Source: Pseudoclavibacter sp. AY1H1
Lineage (GTDB): Bacteria; Actinomycetota; Actinomycetes; Actinomycetales; Microbacteriaceae
DNA: 64,000 bases
NCBI RefSeq assembly: GCF_002931055.1
Contig: NZ_PSXX01000006.1
Span: 1 to 64,000, forward strand
Direction of reading: 5' to 3'
Below the pieces are notes generated by a model. That model saw only the letters and a list, made by a program, of their open reading frames with translations, was not told the DNA's origin and ran no database searches. A program made the translations under genes and the position numbers. Positions 51,224 to 59,849 of the stretch are shown here, one piece after another. The stretch's first letter is position 1; each line of letters starts with the position of its first letter.

Positions 51224-52144
51224 ATGACAGGAACCGGGAGAACGGCCGCCGCTGCCGCACCACGCAGCGTGGTGACGGGTGCAGCGATGCTGACCGGAAG
51301 CGGACTCTCCAACCAGCTCGGCGCGGCACTCGGCGCACTGGCCTTCGGCCCCCTCGGCACGTCGGGCGTCGTGGCCATCCGCCAGCTCGTGTCCGCAGCC
51401 ATCCTGCTGCCTGTCGCGCGTCCTCGCCTGCGGAGCTTCACGTGGGCGCAATGGTGGCCCGCGCTGTTGCTCGGCGTCGTCTTGGCGACCATGAACCTGT
51501 CCTTGTACGGAGCCGTCGACCGCATCGGGCTCGGCCTTGCCGTGACCCTCGAGTTCCTCGGACCCCTCGCCGTGGCGCTGTGCGCATCCCGCACGAAGGC
51601 CGATCTCCTGCTCGCGGCCGGCGCCGCCGTCGGCGTCTACGTGCTGCTGCTCCCAGACGCGTCGAGCGACATCCTCGGCTACGCCCTCGGGCTGCTCGCG
51701 GCGTGCTGCTGGGCGAGCTACATCCTGCTCAACCGGATGCTCGGCGGTCGCCTGAGCGGCCTCCAGGCGCCCGCTACGGCAACGCTCGTGTCGAGCCTGC
51801 TGACGCTCCCGATCACGGTGCAGCTGATCGCGGAGGGCCGGCTGCTCGGCTGGCCGCTGCTGCTGGCCGCGCTCTCCGGCGTACTGTGCTCCGTCATCCC
51901 GTACTCGATCGACGTCATCGCGCTTCGCTGGGTGACGACGAGGTTCTTCGGGGTGTTCATGAGCATCAACCCGATGTTCGCCGCCATCGCCGGCGTCGTG
52001 GTGCTCGGTCAGGTGCCCGCCACCCATGAGTGGGTCGGGATGGCGATGATCGTGGCCGTCAACGCCGTCGCGGTGTCCCGCAGCCTTCGGGGGTCTCGTG
52101 TCGCCCACGAGCCCCGTGACGGGGTCGCGCCCTCAAGCGCCTAG
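51224..52144 (+). CDS. EamA family transporter (RhtA-like amino acid/metabolite exporter)
   Basis: A 306-aa drug/metabolite transporter with ten hydrophobic segments in two EamA halves. GSGLSNQLGAALGALAFGPLGTSGVVAIRQLVSAAILLP and the repeat around ALGLLAACCWASYILLNRMLGG mark them. The RhtA branch exports threonine or homoserine; this is inferred. Its stop overlaps the stop of the convergent Nudix gene, so the two end within the same 4 bases. Confidence 0.9.
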   Translation: MTGTGRTAAAAAPRSVVTGAAMLTGSGLSNQLGAALGALAFGPLGTSGVVAIRQLVSAAILLPVARPRLRSFTWAQWWPALLLGVVLATMNLSLYGAVDRIGLGLAVTLEFLGPLAVALCASRTKADLLLAAGAAVGVYVLLLPDASSDILGYALGLLAACCWASYILLNRMLGGRLSGLQAPATATLVSSLLTLPITVQLIAEGRLLGWPLLLAALSGVLCSVIPYSIDVIALRWVTTRFFGVFMSINPMFAAIAGVVVLGQVPATHEWVGMAMIVAVNAVAVSRSLRGSRVAHEPRDGVAPSSA

Positions 52145-52599
52145 CGGGGGGCCCGAGTCGAACGCAGGTGGCCATTGGCCGGACGCTCCTCGTGGAGCCT
52201 GAGCCCCACGTCCACGAGCGACACCGTGCGGAGCGCAGCTATCTCGTCGAGGTCGAACCAGCGAGCCTCGTCCGTCGAGCCGCCCCGCTCGTTGCGGAGC
52301 TCGCCGCTCACGATGCTGGCCTCGTAGACGACCCGAACCGACTGCATGGGCGTCTTGCCTGGCTCGAGCCGGTCGCGGCCCGCGATGATGTGCGAGTCGA
52401 TGCCGAGGAGCCGGTCGATGGACGCGTGGTAGCCGGTCTCCTCCCAGATCTCGCGGACGACGCCGTCGATCGGATCCTCACCGGGGTCGGTCCCACCGCC
52501 GGGCAGGGTCCAGCCGGAACGACCACGGTCACGCCAGTGCGCGAGGAGGATCTGCCCGTCGCGCACGATGACACCGTAGGAAGCGAGTCGTCGATGCAC
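52141..52599 (-). CDS. NUDIX hydrolase
   Basis: A 152-aa pyrophosphohydrolase. The Nudix box reads GGGTDPGEDPIDGVVREIWEETGYHASIDRL (GX5EX7REUXEEXGU form) at about 34-64. The substrate, a nucleoside diphosphate derivative, cannot be assigned. It uses a GTG start with a G-rich site upstream. It lies downstream of the metI terminator. Confidence 0.9.
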   Translation of the reverse strand: MHRRLASYGVIVRDGQILLAHWRDRGRSGWTLPGGGTDPGEDPIDGVVREIWEETGYHASIDRLLGIDSHIIAGRDRLEPGKTPMQSVRVVYEASIVSGELRNERGGSTDEARWFDLDEIAALRTVSLVDVGLRLHEERPANGHLRSTRAPR

Positions 52600-52690
52600 G
52601 GAACCCCCAAAGATCTCTGCCGAGGTCTCGAGGTCAGCGGCCTGATGCCTGGGCCGACCCGAACCACGGGCGATCGCTATCGTACGCCGC

Positions 52691-52729
52691 CGCGCGCCGG
52701 GCCTCCGTACAGGGAGGCGCCGACGCGCG
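52691..52729 (-). terminator. Terminator of the metQNI operon
   Basis: GGCCTCC/GGGAGGC with an outer CGCGCG/CGCGCG extension forms a long stem 28 bp past the metI stop. Confidence 0.65.
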
Positions 52730-52756
52730 GTCGCCGGGCACTGTCGTCTGCCCGGA

Positions 52757-53416
52757 TCAGCGGCGCAGCGTCTTGCGGGCGGCCCAGTTCCCGAGGAACT
52801 GCAGACCCTGCACGATCACCACGATGACGATGACCGCAGCCCACGTGACGGCCGGGTTGAACTGGCGGTAGCCGTATTGGATGGCGAAGTCACCGAGACC
52901 ACCTGCGCCGATCGCACCGGCGATGGCCGACATGTCGACGAGCGCGACGACCGCGAATGTATAGCCGAGGATGAGGGGCCCGAGGGCCTCGGGAACGACA
53001 ACCGACCATACGATCTGGAAGCGCCCCGCTCCTGCGGACCGTGCGGCCTCCACCACGCCTGGCGACACCGTGAGCAGGTTCTGCTCGACGAGGCGCGAGA
53101 TACCGAACGTCGCAGCGAGCGACATGGCGACGATGGCCGCTTCTGCCCCGATCCCCACACCGACGATCATCCGTGAGACCGGCTGCACCGCAGCGATGAA
53201 GATGATGAACGGGATGGGTCGGAAGAAGTTCACGATGATGTTGACGATCGTGCTGACGACCGGCTGCTCGTAGAGGTTGCCCTTGCGCGTCAGATACAGC
53301 AGCAGGCCGACGAAGAGTCCGCCGACGCCACCGAAGACGAGGCTCAGGGCCACCATGTAGAGGGTGGCGCCTGTGGCTTCGAAGAGCTTCGGCAGCAGGT
53401 CGATCACATCGTTCAT
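52757..53416 (-). CDS. metI: Methionine ABC transporter permease
   Basis: A 219-aa permease with five membrane segments. The coupling motif EAARSAGAGRFQIVWSVVVPEALGPLI is the EAA loop that contacts MetN, and FFRPIPFIIFIAAVQPVSRMIVG is the MetI signature. It dimerises and passes methionine from MetQ. The start overlaps the metN stop by 4 bases. Confidence 0.95.
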   Translation of the reverse strand: MNDVIDLLPKLFEATGATLYMVALSLVFGGVGGLFVGLLLYLTRKGNLYEQPVVSTIVNIIVNFFRPIPFIIFIAAVQPVSRMIVGVGIGAEAAIVAMSLAATFGISRLVEQNLLTVSPGVVEAARSAGAGRFQIVWSVVVPEALGPLILGYTFAVVALVDMSAIAGAIGAGGLGDFAIQYGYRQFNPAVTWAAVIVIVVIVQGLQFLGNWAARKTLRR

Positions 53417-54465
53417 GCGGCACCTCCAGCGTTGGTGTCCTGGAATTCCGTCACGACGGCGAGTTCCCTGATCTGGTCGAGCGCTCTGCGCTGCGCTGCG
53501 GCATCGCCCTGCAGGGCGAACGTCAGGTCGCCGAACGACCGACCGCGGATCTCGTTCATGCCTCCGTAGACGAGCTCGACGGTGATGCCGGCGTCGTGCA
53601 GGATGCGCAGCGCCTGGCCCTGGTTCGTCCGCCCGTCGCGGAAGCTCAGCGTCACGAGAGTTCCCGGGTGTCGCGCATGCAGGTCGGACCGCAGGGCAGC
53701 ATCCGGAACTCCCTGGACGACCGTTGAGACGAACCGCTGGGTCGCGGGCGCCTGCGGGTTCGCGAAGATGTCGAAGACCTCGCCCTGCTCGACGATCTTG
53801 CCGTGCTCCATGACGGCGACGTGACTCGCGATCTCCTTCACGACGTCCATCTCGTGGGTGATGACGATGATCGTGACCCCGAGCTCCTGGTTGGCCTTCT
53901 TGAGCAGCTGCAGCACGTCGGCCGTGGTCTGCGGGTCGAGGGCGCTCGTGGACTCGTCGGCGAGCAGGATGCTGGGATTCGTTGCGAGCGCACGGGCGAT
54001 GCCGACACGCTGCTTCTGACCGCCGGAGAGCTGGTCGGGGAAGGCGCGGGCCTTCTCGGAGAGCCCGACGAACTCCAGGAGCTCGGCGATGCGCTTCTCT
54101 CGCTCCGCCTTTGGTGTCTTCGCGACGCGCAGCGGATACGCGACGTTGCCCGCGACGTTGCGGGAGTTGAAGAGGTTGAACTGCTGGAAGATCATGCCGA
54201 TGCCCGCGCGCACCGAGCGCAGCTTCGTCTCGCTGAGCGTCGTGATGTCGACGCCATCGACGTGGATGCTGCCGGACGTGGTCGGCTCGAGCGCATTGAT
54301 GAGGCGCACCATGGTCGACTTGCCAGCCCCCGAGTAGCCGATGACCCCGTAGATGTCGCCGGCCTCGACGTTGAGCGAGACGCCGTCGACGGCTCTGATC
54401 GCCGGGGCTCCGCGCTTCGGCGACGGATACTCCTTGACGACGTCGGTGAGTGTGATGAGGGCCAT
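53413..54465 (-). CDS. metN: Methionine ABC transporter ATP-binding protein
   Basis: A 350-aa ATPase. Walker A is GYSGAGKST (43-51), the signature is LSGGQKQRVGIARAL, and Walker B is ILLADESTSALD. The C-terminal NIL domain (about 265-345) is the methionine-sensing regulatory domain that shuts off import when methionine is plentiful. A GTG eight codons upstream is possible, but MALITL is the family start. It overlaps metI by 4 bases. Confidence 0.95.
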   Translation of the reverse strand: MALITLTDVVKEYPSPKRGAPAIRAVDGVSLNVEAGDIYGVIGYSGAGKSTMVRLINALEPTTSGSIHVDGVDITTLSETKLRSVRAGIGMIFQQFNLFNSRNVAGNVAYPLRVAKTPKAEREKRIAELLEFVGLSEKARAFPDQLSGGQKQRVGIARALATNPSILLADESTSALDPQTTADVLQLLKKANQELGVTIIVITHEMDVVKEIASHVAVMEHGKIVEQGEVFDIFANPQAPATQRFVSTVVQGVPDAALRSDLHARHPGTLVTLSFRDGRTNQGQALRILHDAGITVELVYGGMNEIRGRSFGDLTFALQGDAAAQRRALDQIRELAVVTEFQDTNAGGAA

Positions 54466-54553
54466 GTCTTCGCTCTCGCCTTCTTTCACGGTCGAACCGT
54501 GTGGGTGGTGCTGGTGGACGACGTCGGGACGCCATCCGTCGGTGCAAGCGAGA

Positions 54554-54598
54554 TCGCCGCCCGAGGCCTGATGATCATCATCGGGTCCCGGGCGGCGA
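54554..54598 (-). terminator. Partial terminator between metQ and metN
   Basis: TCGCCGCCCG at 54554-54563 pairs with CGGGCGGCGA at 54589-54598, and the loop holds the palindrome TGATGATCATCA. It lies just after metQ, so it would let the binding protein be made in excess of the ATPase and permease. Confidence 0.6.
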
Positions 54599-54616
54599 GC
54601 ACGCGAGCGGTGGGTT

Positions 54617-55492
54617 CTAGCCCTGCGCTTCGATCTCGGCGACGAGCTCGTCGAGCGTCGACTTCAGCTCGTCGACGGGGGTCTTGGTGAGCACGGCGGT
54701 GTCACCGAACGTCTCCTTGACCGAAGCCGCGACTGCCTCGGAGTTCTGGTAGATCTCGACCAGCTTCAGGTAGTTCGCGTTGTCGGCGTTCTCGGCCGAC
54801 GTGACGAAGATGTTGATGTACGGGAACGCGGAGGCGTTCTGGGGGTCATCGCGAGTGAGCGCGTCGTCCGTCGTGAGGCCTGCGTTCTCGACGAAGTCGT
54901 TGTTGATGATCGCACCCGCGAGGTCCGGCAGCGAGGTCGCCGTGAGCGAGGCCTCGAGCTCGGTCACCGTGACGCGCGACTCGGGGAGCACGTCGTCGAG
55001 GGTCGAGAACGGCGAGCCGCCGTCCTTGAGCGAGATGAGACCGGCTTCCTGGAGCACGAGGAGGCCACGTGCGCGGTTCGACGCGTCGTTCGGCACCGCA
55101 ACCTCGGCGCCATCCGGGATCGCCTCGACGGAGTCGTACTGCGAGGAGTAGAAGCCGAGGGGGTAGATCGCGGTCGAGCCGATCGGCACGAGGTCGTCGC
55201 CGCTGGCGGCGTTGTGCTGCGCGAGGTAGATGATGTGCTGGAACGCGTTGACGTCGAGCTCACCCTCGGTCGTCGCCGGGTTCGGCTGGTTGTAGTCCGA
55301 GAAGTCGACGAGCTCGACCGTGAGGTCCTGGGCTGCGGCCTCCTCGACGAGCACCTCCCAGTACGGGTCGGATGCGCCGACGACGCCGAGCTTGATGGTG
55401 TTCTCATCGGATGCGCCGGTGGAGCACGCGGAGAGGCCTCCAACGAGGGCGATCGCGCCGATTGCTGCGGCGATCTTGGTGAGACGTGACAT
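54617..55492 (-). CDS. metQ: Methionine ABC transporter substrate-binding lipoprotein
   Basis: A 291-aa binding protein of the NlpA/MetQ family. The signal peptide ends in the lipobox LSAC with Cys23. The mature part starts TIKLGVVGASDPYWEVLVEEAAAQDLTVELVDFSDY, the MetQ signature, then LDVNAFQHIIYL and VPNDASNRARGLLVL. It captures D- or L-methionine. It is the first gene of metQNI. The 198-bp leader shows no SAM riboswitch core that I can recognise. AAAGGA lies 9 nt upstream of the ATG. Confidence 0.95.
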   Translation of the reverse strand: MSRLTKIAAAIGAIALVGGLSACSTGASDENTIKLGVVGASDPYWEVLVEEAAAQDLTVELVDFSDYNQPNPATTEGELDVNAFQHIIYLAQHNAASGDDLVPIGSTAIYPLGFYSSQYDSVEAIPDGAEVAVPNDASNRARGLLVLQEAGLISLKDGGSPFSTLDDVLPESRVTVTELEASLTATSLPDLAGAIINNDFVENAGLTTDDALTRDDPQNASAFPYINIFVTSAENADNANYLKLVEIYQNSEAVAASVKETFGDTAVLTKTPVDELKSTLDELVAEIEAQG

Positions 55493-55555
55493 GGAGGAGG
55501 GTCCTTTCAATGCGGCGCGCAAGCGCCGGCCATCCTCTAAGGGTCTAGAGGGCCT

Positions 55556-55665
55556 CGCAAGAAGAGCCACGAGGCGTCGCAAGAATAAGAGAACAGCGGG
55601 TCTCCGCGCCGGTACATCCTGACACGTTGCGTAACAGTCCACTGACGGGGTCATGAACGCAAGAA
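55556..55665. repeat. Three CGCAAGAA direct repeats upstream of metQ
   Basis: CGCAAGAA occurs at 55556-55563, 55578-55585 and 55658-55665; the first two are 22 bp apart, two helical turns. They could be sites for an unknown regulator of methionine uptake. The evidence is weak. Confidence 0.3.
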
Positions 55666-55690
55666 TGTTGCGGTCAGACCCGCATTCAGC

Positions 55691-56584
55691 TCAGGGGAGG
55701 AGCCCCAGCTGCCTCGCCTTGGCAAGAGCTTGGTAGCGAGAGCTCGCATCCAGCTTCGTCATTGCCGTACCGAGGTAGCTCTTGACGGTGCTTTCGGTCA
55801 GGATCAGCTTTCCGGCGATGTCCCGATTGGAGAGTCCGAGGGCGATCTGCCCGAGCACGTCGAGCTCCCGCGGCGAGAGCCTGACTGGTGCCTCGGCCGA
55901 CTCGACAGCTCTCGAGTGCTCTCGATCGCGGGGGTCGCCGTGATCTCCGGCGAATCTGACAAGCCGCTCCTCGACGCCTCGAAGGCGCGCACGGACGCGA
56001 GCGTCGCCGAGCATCGACGAGACCTCGCGCAGATCGGAGAAGGTGCCCCGCAGCTCCTCCAGCTGGGCTGCAGTGAGTCCGCCGGATCCGAGTTCGGAGA
56101 TGCTCGCGGACCCCACCCGCATTCGGCGCCTCAGCTCGTCTCGGAGACGCAGCTCATCCTCGACCTTCTTGCCGAGTGCGACGGCCTGACCGAGCGACAT
56201 CGATTGGGAGTCCGGAGCCGCGCGGAACCCGCCGTAGAGCACGCCCCGAACATGCTTGTCGACGATGACCGGAACCGCCATGAGGCTCTGGACGTCCTCA
56301 GACAGGACCTGCACGTCGTAGTCGTGCGTGATGCGGCTGCTGCCGCGGTAGTTCGTCGTGACCTTCGCGCGACGCTCCAGCATCGCGCGGCCGCCGAGTC
56401 CTCGACCGAGCTGGACTCGCAACCCGACCAATCCACGACCCTGATTCCCGCAGATCGTGTGCACGTTCGTCGTGTCGCGATGGGTGGGTCCGCCGAACGA
56501 GAGTGAACACCCCGTGGTCTCGCGCAGGCGGGCGACGGCCTCGGCGAAGACGTCCGCCTCAGTGGCTGCCTCTGGGAACATCAT
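55691..56584 (-). CDS. GAF-LuxR type transcriptional regulator
   Basis: A 297-aa regulator. A GAF-like sensor part spans about 15-160 (LRETTGCSLSFGGPTHRDTTN, GLGGRAMLERR and VPVIVDKHVRGVLYGGFR). A helical linker follows, and the LuxR HTH (about 230-290) reads LSPRELDVLGQIALGLSNRDIAGKLILTESTVKSYLGTAMTKL. It resembles regulators of acetate or organic-acid uptake of the RamB/ActP-linked kind only by position: it is divergent from the DUF485-actP operon. The ligand is not known. The start is one of two adjacent ATGs. Confidence 0.85.
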   Translation of the reverse strand: MMFPEAATEADVFAEAVARLRETTGCSLSFGGPTHRDTTNVHTICGNQGRGLVGLRVQLGRGLGGRAMLERRAKVTTNYRGSSRITHDYDVQVLSEDVQSLMAVPVIVDKHVRGVLYGGFRAAPDSQSMSLGQAVALGKKVEDELRLRDELRRRMRVGSASISELGSGGLTAAQLEELRGTFSDLREVSSMLGDARVRARLRGVEERLVRFAGDHGDPRDREHSRAVESAEAPVRLSPRELDVLGQIALGLSNRDIAGKLILTESTVKSYLGTAMTKLDASSRYQALAKARQLGLLP

Positions 56585-56635
56585 GTGGTCACTACCAACT
56601 TCCGGGGGTAGTTCGATACTTCGTCGTATGCGTAG

Positions 56636-56651
56636 CGTGGATGCTATCACG
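56636..56651. promoter_or_regulatory. CRP/GlxR-like site in the actP control region
   Basis: CGTGG-ATGCTA-TCACG follows the TGTGA-N6-TCACA layout with 7 of 10 arm positions conserved. It lies between the divergent regulator and the acetate uptake operon. Confidence 0.4.
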
Positions 56652-56765
56652 CAGGCAATGAGGCTTTCGTGTTCGCAACGATGCGAAGAAGCCCCGCCTT
56701 TTGCCGTTGAGAACTGCACGCACATATCTGACGAACGCAGCAATGCACTGAGGCAAGGAGGCCCC

Positions 56766-57110
56766 ATGCGACACGAAACGTCATCTCAACCCCCAGGCGG
56801 AATCGACTACGTCGCATTCGAGGAAGCGGCTGAATTCAAGGAGCTGAAGAAGCGCCAGCGCTCCTTCGTCTTCCCACTCTCGATCTTCTTCCTGGTCTGG
56901 TACGGCGCATACATCATCGTGGCCGCCTACGCGCATGACTTCATGGCCACCCCGGTCTTCGGCAACATCAACGTGGGTCTGCTGCTCGGCATGGGCCAGT
57001 TCGTGACGACCTTCGCGATCACCATGTGGTACGTCTCCTACGCCAATCGACGGCTCGATCCGCTCGCGAACGACCTTCGCGTTGAGCTCACCAAGGCGGA
57101 CCAGGCATGA
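56766..57110 (+). CDS. DUF485 membrane protein
   Basis: A 114-aa inner-membrane protein with two hydrophobic segments (about 37-59 and 67-92). The DUF485 signature is FKELKKRQRSFVFPLSIFFLVWYGAYIIVAAYA. It is the usual partner of ActP-type acetate/pyruvate symporters. It is translated from AGGAGG and overlaps actP by ATGA. Confidence 0.9.
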   Translation: MRHETSSQPPGGIDYVAFEEAAEFKELKKRQRSFVFPLSIFFLVWYGAYIIVAAYAHDFMATPVFGNINVGLLLGMGQFVTTFAITMWYVSYANRRLDPLANDLRVELTKADQA

Positions 57111-58738
57111 GCGGGCAGCTGCTGGCACCCCAGTCCAGCGCTGTCGCGAACAATGACCCCGTCCTGAATATCGCGATCTTCGCGGCATTCGTCGCGGTCA
57201 CTCTCTTCATCGTCATTCGCGCAAGCCGCAACAGCAAGACCGCAGCCGACTACTACGCCGGCGGGCGATCCTTCTCCGGGACCCAGAATGGGTTCGCGAT
57301 CTCGGGTGATTACCTGTCAGCAGCGTCGTTCCTCGGCATTGTCGGAGCTATCGCCATCAATGGCTACGACGGATTCCTCTATTCGATCGGCTTCCTCGTC
57401 GCCTGGCTCGTCGCTCTGCTGCTCGTCGCCGAGCTCATGCGCAACACCGGCAAGTTCACGATGGCGGACGTGCTCTCGTTCCGCCTCAAGCAGCGTCCTG
57501 TGCGCGTCGCCGCAGCCCTCACGACCCTCGCGGTGTGCTTCTTCTACCTGCTCGCGCAGATGGCGGGAGCCGGCGGCCTCGTCGCTCTCCTCCTCGGCAT
57601 CACGGACGACATCGGGGTCGCGATCGTCGTCGCCGTCGTCGGCGTGCTCATGATCATCTACGTGCTCATCGGCGGGATGAAGGGCACCACCTGGGTGCAG
57701 ATCATCAAGGCCTTCCTGCTCATCGGCGGCGCGGGTGCGATGACCATCTGGGTGCTCGTCATCAACGGCTTCGATCTCTCCGCGCTCCTCCAGGCGGCGG
57801 TCGACAAGGCGGCCCTCGACGGTGCGGAGGATCCGGCCGCGATCCTCGCGCCGGGCCTGCAGTACGGCAAGAACCCGATCGACTTCGTCTCGCTCGGACT
57901 CGCGCTGGTGCTCGGCACAGCTGGACTCCCGCACGTGCTCATGCGCTTCTACACGGTGCCCACCGCCAAGGAGGCCAGGAAGTCGGTGGTCTGGGCCATC
58001 TGGCTCATCGGCGGCTTCTACGTCTTCACACTCATCCTCGGCTACGGCGCAGCGGCACTCGTGGGGGCCCCGGCCATCAAGGATGCGCCAGGAGGCGTCA
58101 ACTCTGCGGCCCCGCTGCTCGCCCTCGAGCTGGGCGGGCCGATCCTCATGGGCTTCATCTCGGCGGTCGCATTCGCCACGATCCTCGCGGTCGTCGCGGG
58201 CCTCGCGATCACGGCTGCCGCATCCTTCGCCCACGACATCTACAACAGCGTCGTGAAGCGTGGAACGGCGACCCCAGAGCAGGAGGTGAAGGTCGGCAAG
58301 TACACGGTGGTCGTCCTCGGTGTCGTCGCCATCGTCGGTGGCATCGGCGTGCAGGGGCAGAACATCGCGTTCCTCGTGGCGCTCGCCTTCGCTGTCGCGG
58401 CCAGCGCGAACCTGCCGACGATCCTGTATTCGCTCTACTGGCGCAAGTTCACGACCCGTGGGGCGCTGTGGAGCATGTACGGCGGACTCGCGACGGCCAT
58501 CATCCTGATCGTCTTCTCGAAGGTCGTCTCCGGCGCCGAGACGGCGATGCTCGGCGATGGAATCGACTTCGCCTGGTTCCCACTCAACAACCCCGGCATC
58601 GTCTCGATCCCGGTCGGGTTCTTCCTCGGCTGGCTCGGCTCAGTGCTGCCGCAGAAGAAGGAAGACCCTCGGGTCGCCGCGGAGATGGATGTGCGCTCGC
58701 TCACGGGCTACGGCGCGGAGGAGGCCGTCGAGCACTAG
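57107..58738 (+). CDS. actP: Cation/acetate symporter
   Basis: A 543-aa sodium:solute symporter with 13 hydrophobic segments. Signature stretches are ADYYAGGRSFSGTQNGFAISGDYLSAASFLG near the N-terminus and TAGLPHVLMRFYTVPTAKEARKS mid-protein, both typical of ActP/MctC. It imports acetate and probably other short monocarboxylates with Na+ or H+. It forms an operon with DUF485, facing a GAF-LuxR regulator and a CRP-like site. A terminator follows. Confidence 0.95.
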   Translation: MSGQLLAPQSSAVANNDPVLNIAIFAAFVAVTLFIVIRASRNSKTAADYYAGGRSFSGTQNGFAISGDYLSAASFLGIVGAIAINGYDGFLYSIGFLVAWLVALLLVAELMRNTGKFTMADVLSFRLKQRPVRVAAALTTLAVCFFYLLAQMAGAGGLVALLLGITDDIGVAIVVAVVGVLMIIYVLIGGMKGTTWVQIIKAFLLIGGAGAMTIWVLVINGFDLSALLQAAVDKAALDGAEDPAAILAPGLQYGKNPIDFVSLGLALVLGTAGLPHVLMRFYTVPTAKEARKSVVWAIWLIGGFYVFTLILGYGAAALVGAPAIKDAPGGVNSAAPLLALELGGPILMGFISAVAFATILAVVAGLAITAAASFAHDIYNSVVKRGTATPEQEVKVGKYTVVVLGVVAIVGGIGVQGQNIAFLVALAFAVAASANLPTILYSLYWRKFTTRGALWSMYGGLATAIILIVFSKVVSGAETAMLGDGIDFAWFPLNNPGIVSIPVGFFLGWLGSVLPQKKEDPRVAAEMDVRSLTGYGAEEAVEH

Positions 58739-58785
58739 AAAGCTCGCTGCACCGCGTTCGTCGACACGTCGCGTTCGCGTTCGCG

Positions 58786-58818
58786 AATGGTCGCTCTGAC
58801 TCGCTCAGGGCGGCCATT
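58786..58818 (+). terminator. Terminator of the DUF485-actP operon
   Basis: TGGTCGCTCTGA pairs with TCAGGGCGGCCA (two G-U pairs), and a TTT run follows. It begins about 48 bp after the actP stop. Confidence 0.6.
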
Positions 58819-58914
58819 TGCGCGTCCGCGTTGTCTCGGTGCCACAACGCACATGAGGTTCCGCAGGCGCGTGGGTAGCGTGGGCCTGTCCACGATGCAC
58901 ATGGAGGTGCGGAT

Positions 58915-59760
58915 TTGACGCAGTCAGCGGAGACAGGTTCCCTCGCGGGGAAGACCATCATCATGTCGGGCGGGAGCCGCGGCATCGGACTCGCAATCGC
59001 GAAGCGCGCCGCGCGTGACGGTGCGAACGTCGTGCTCCTCGCCAAGACCGGGGATCCGCATCCGAAGCTGCCAGGGACGGTGTACACGGCCGCTGAGGAG
59101 ATACGCGAGGCCGGCGGACGCGCGCTGCCGGTCGTTGGCGACGTGCGCGACGACTCCGACCTGCAGCGGGCGGTCGACAGCGCCGTCGCCGAGTTCGGCG
59201 GCATCGACATCGTCGTCAACAATGCGAGCGCCATCGACCTGCGCTCGACGCTCGACATCGACGAGAAGCGCTACGACCTCATGCACCAGATCAACCAGCG
59301 CGGCACATTCATGCTCTCGCGGGCAGCCCTGCAGCACCTCCTCGAGTCACAGGATGCGCGCATCCTGTCGCTCTCGCCGCCCCTCAACCTCGCCCCCCAG
59401 TGGCTCGGCGCCTACCCGGCGTACATGACCGCGAAATACGGCATGACGCTCGCCACGCTCGGTATCGCGGCCGAGTTCGCTGAACGGGGTGTGGATGCGA
59501 ACACCCTGTGGCCCCGCACCACCATCCAGACAGCAGCGGTAGCCAACATCATCGGCGGCGAGGAGCTCATGCGCCGCAGCCGCACCCCTGAGCTGTACGC
59601 CGACGCCGCCCACGCGGTGCTCACAGCCCCGCGGGGCCGGTATCGAGGACAGACGCTGCTCTGCGAGGACGTGCTCGCAGACGCCGGCGTGAGCGACCTC
59701 AGCGTGTACTCGCCGGGAGTCGACGCCTCCGAGCTCTACCCCGACGCCTTCGTTGACTGA
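58915..59760 (+). CDS. Short-chain dehydrogenase/reductase (HSDL2-like)
   Basis: A 281-aa SDR oxidoreductase. The cofactor loop is MSGGSRGIGLAIAKRAARDG near residue 22, NNASAI is the NNAG-type motif, and the catalytic YxxxK is YMTAK in AYPAYMTAKYGM. The WPRTTIQTAAVANIIGG part resembles hydroxysteroid-dehydrogenase-like protein 2. The usual Ser of the catalytic triad falls in SLSPPLN. The TTG start follows GGAGGTG. The last 110 bp are duplicated at 61076-61185, beyond an inserted ATPase gene. Confidence 0.9.
   Translation: MTQSAETGSLAGKTIIMSGGSRGIGLAIAKRAARDGANVVLLAKTGDPHPKLPGTVYTAAEEIREAGGRALPVVGDVRDDSDLQRAVDSAVAEFGGIDIVVNNASAIDLRSTLDIDEKRYDLMHQINQRGTFMLSRAALQHLLESQDARILSLSPPLNLAPQWLGAYPAYMTAKYGMTLATLGIAAEFAERGVDANTLWPRTTIQTAAVANIIGGEELMRRSRTPELYADAAHAVLTAPRGRYRGQTLLCEDVLADAGVSDLSVYSPGVDASELYPDAFVD
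59651..59760. repeat. Direct repeat, left copy (3' end of the SDR gene)
   Basis: This 110-bp segment is 105/110 identical to 61076-61185. The left copy is the functional 3' end of the SDR gene. Confidence 0.9.
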
Positions 59761-59775
59761 TCGAGTGCGGAACAA

Positions 59776-59824
59776 TTGTAGGCAACTGTAGGTAAGTATA
59801 GTTATTTGCTATACATGGCTACAG
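59776..59824. promoter_or_regulatory. 39-bp co-centred dyad and direct repeats before the lone ATPase
   Basis: CTGTAG (59786) and CTACAG (59819-59824) flank GTATAG (59796-59801) and CTATAC (59809-59814), all centred on 59805 with a 7-nt core. Just before are two copies of TGTAGGnAA, 10 bp apart (59777 and 59787). The stretch is AT-rich and includes TATAGT, a possible -10 box. It could be an operator or a recombination core. Confidence 0.65.
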
Positions 59825-59849
59825 TTCGCTAGCAAGTGCTTGGAGTCAC

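Noticed and set aside
59776-59824. Attachment site of a tyrosine integrase as a firm call
   Set aside because: The matching core is not present at the right boundary near 61186, and no integrase gene is in the insert. It remains one of two options in the findings.
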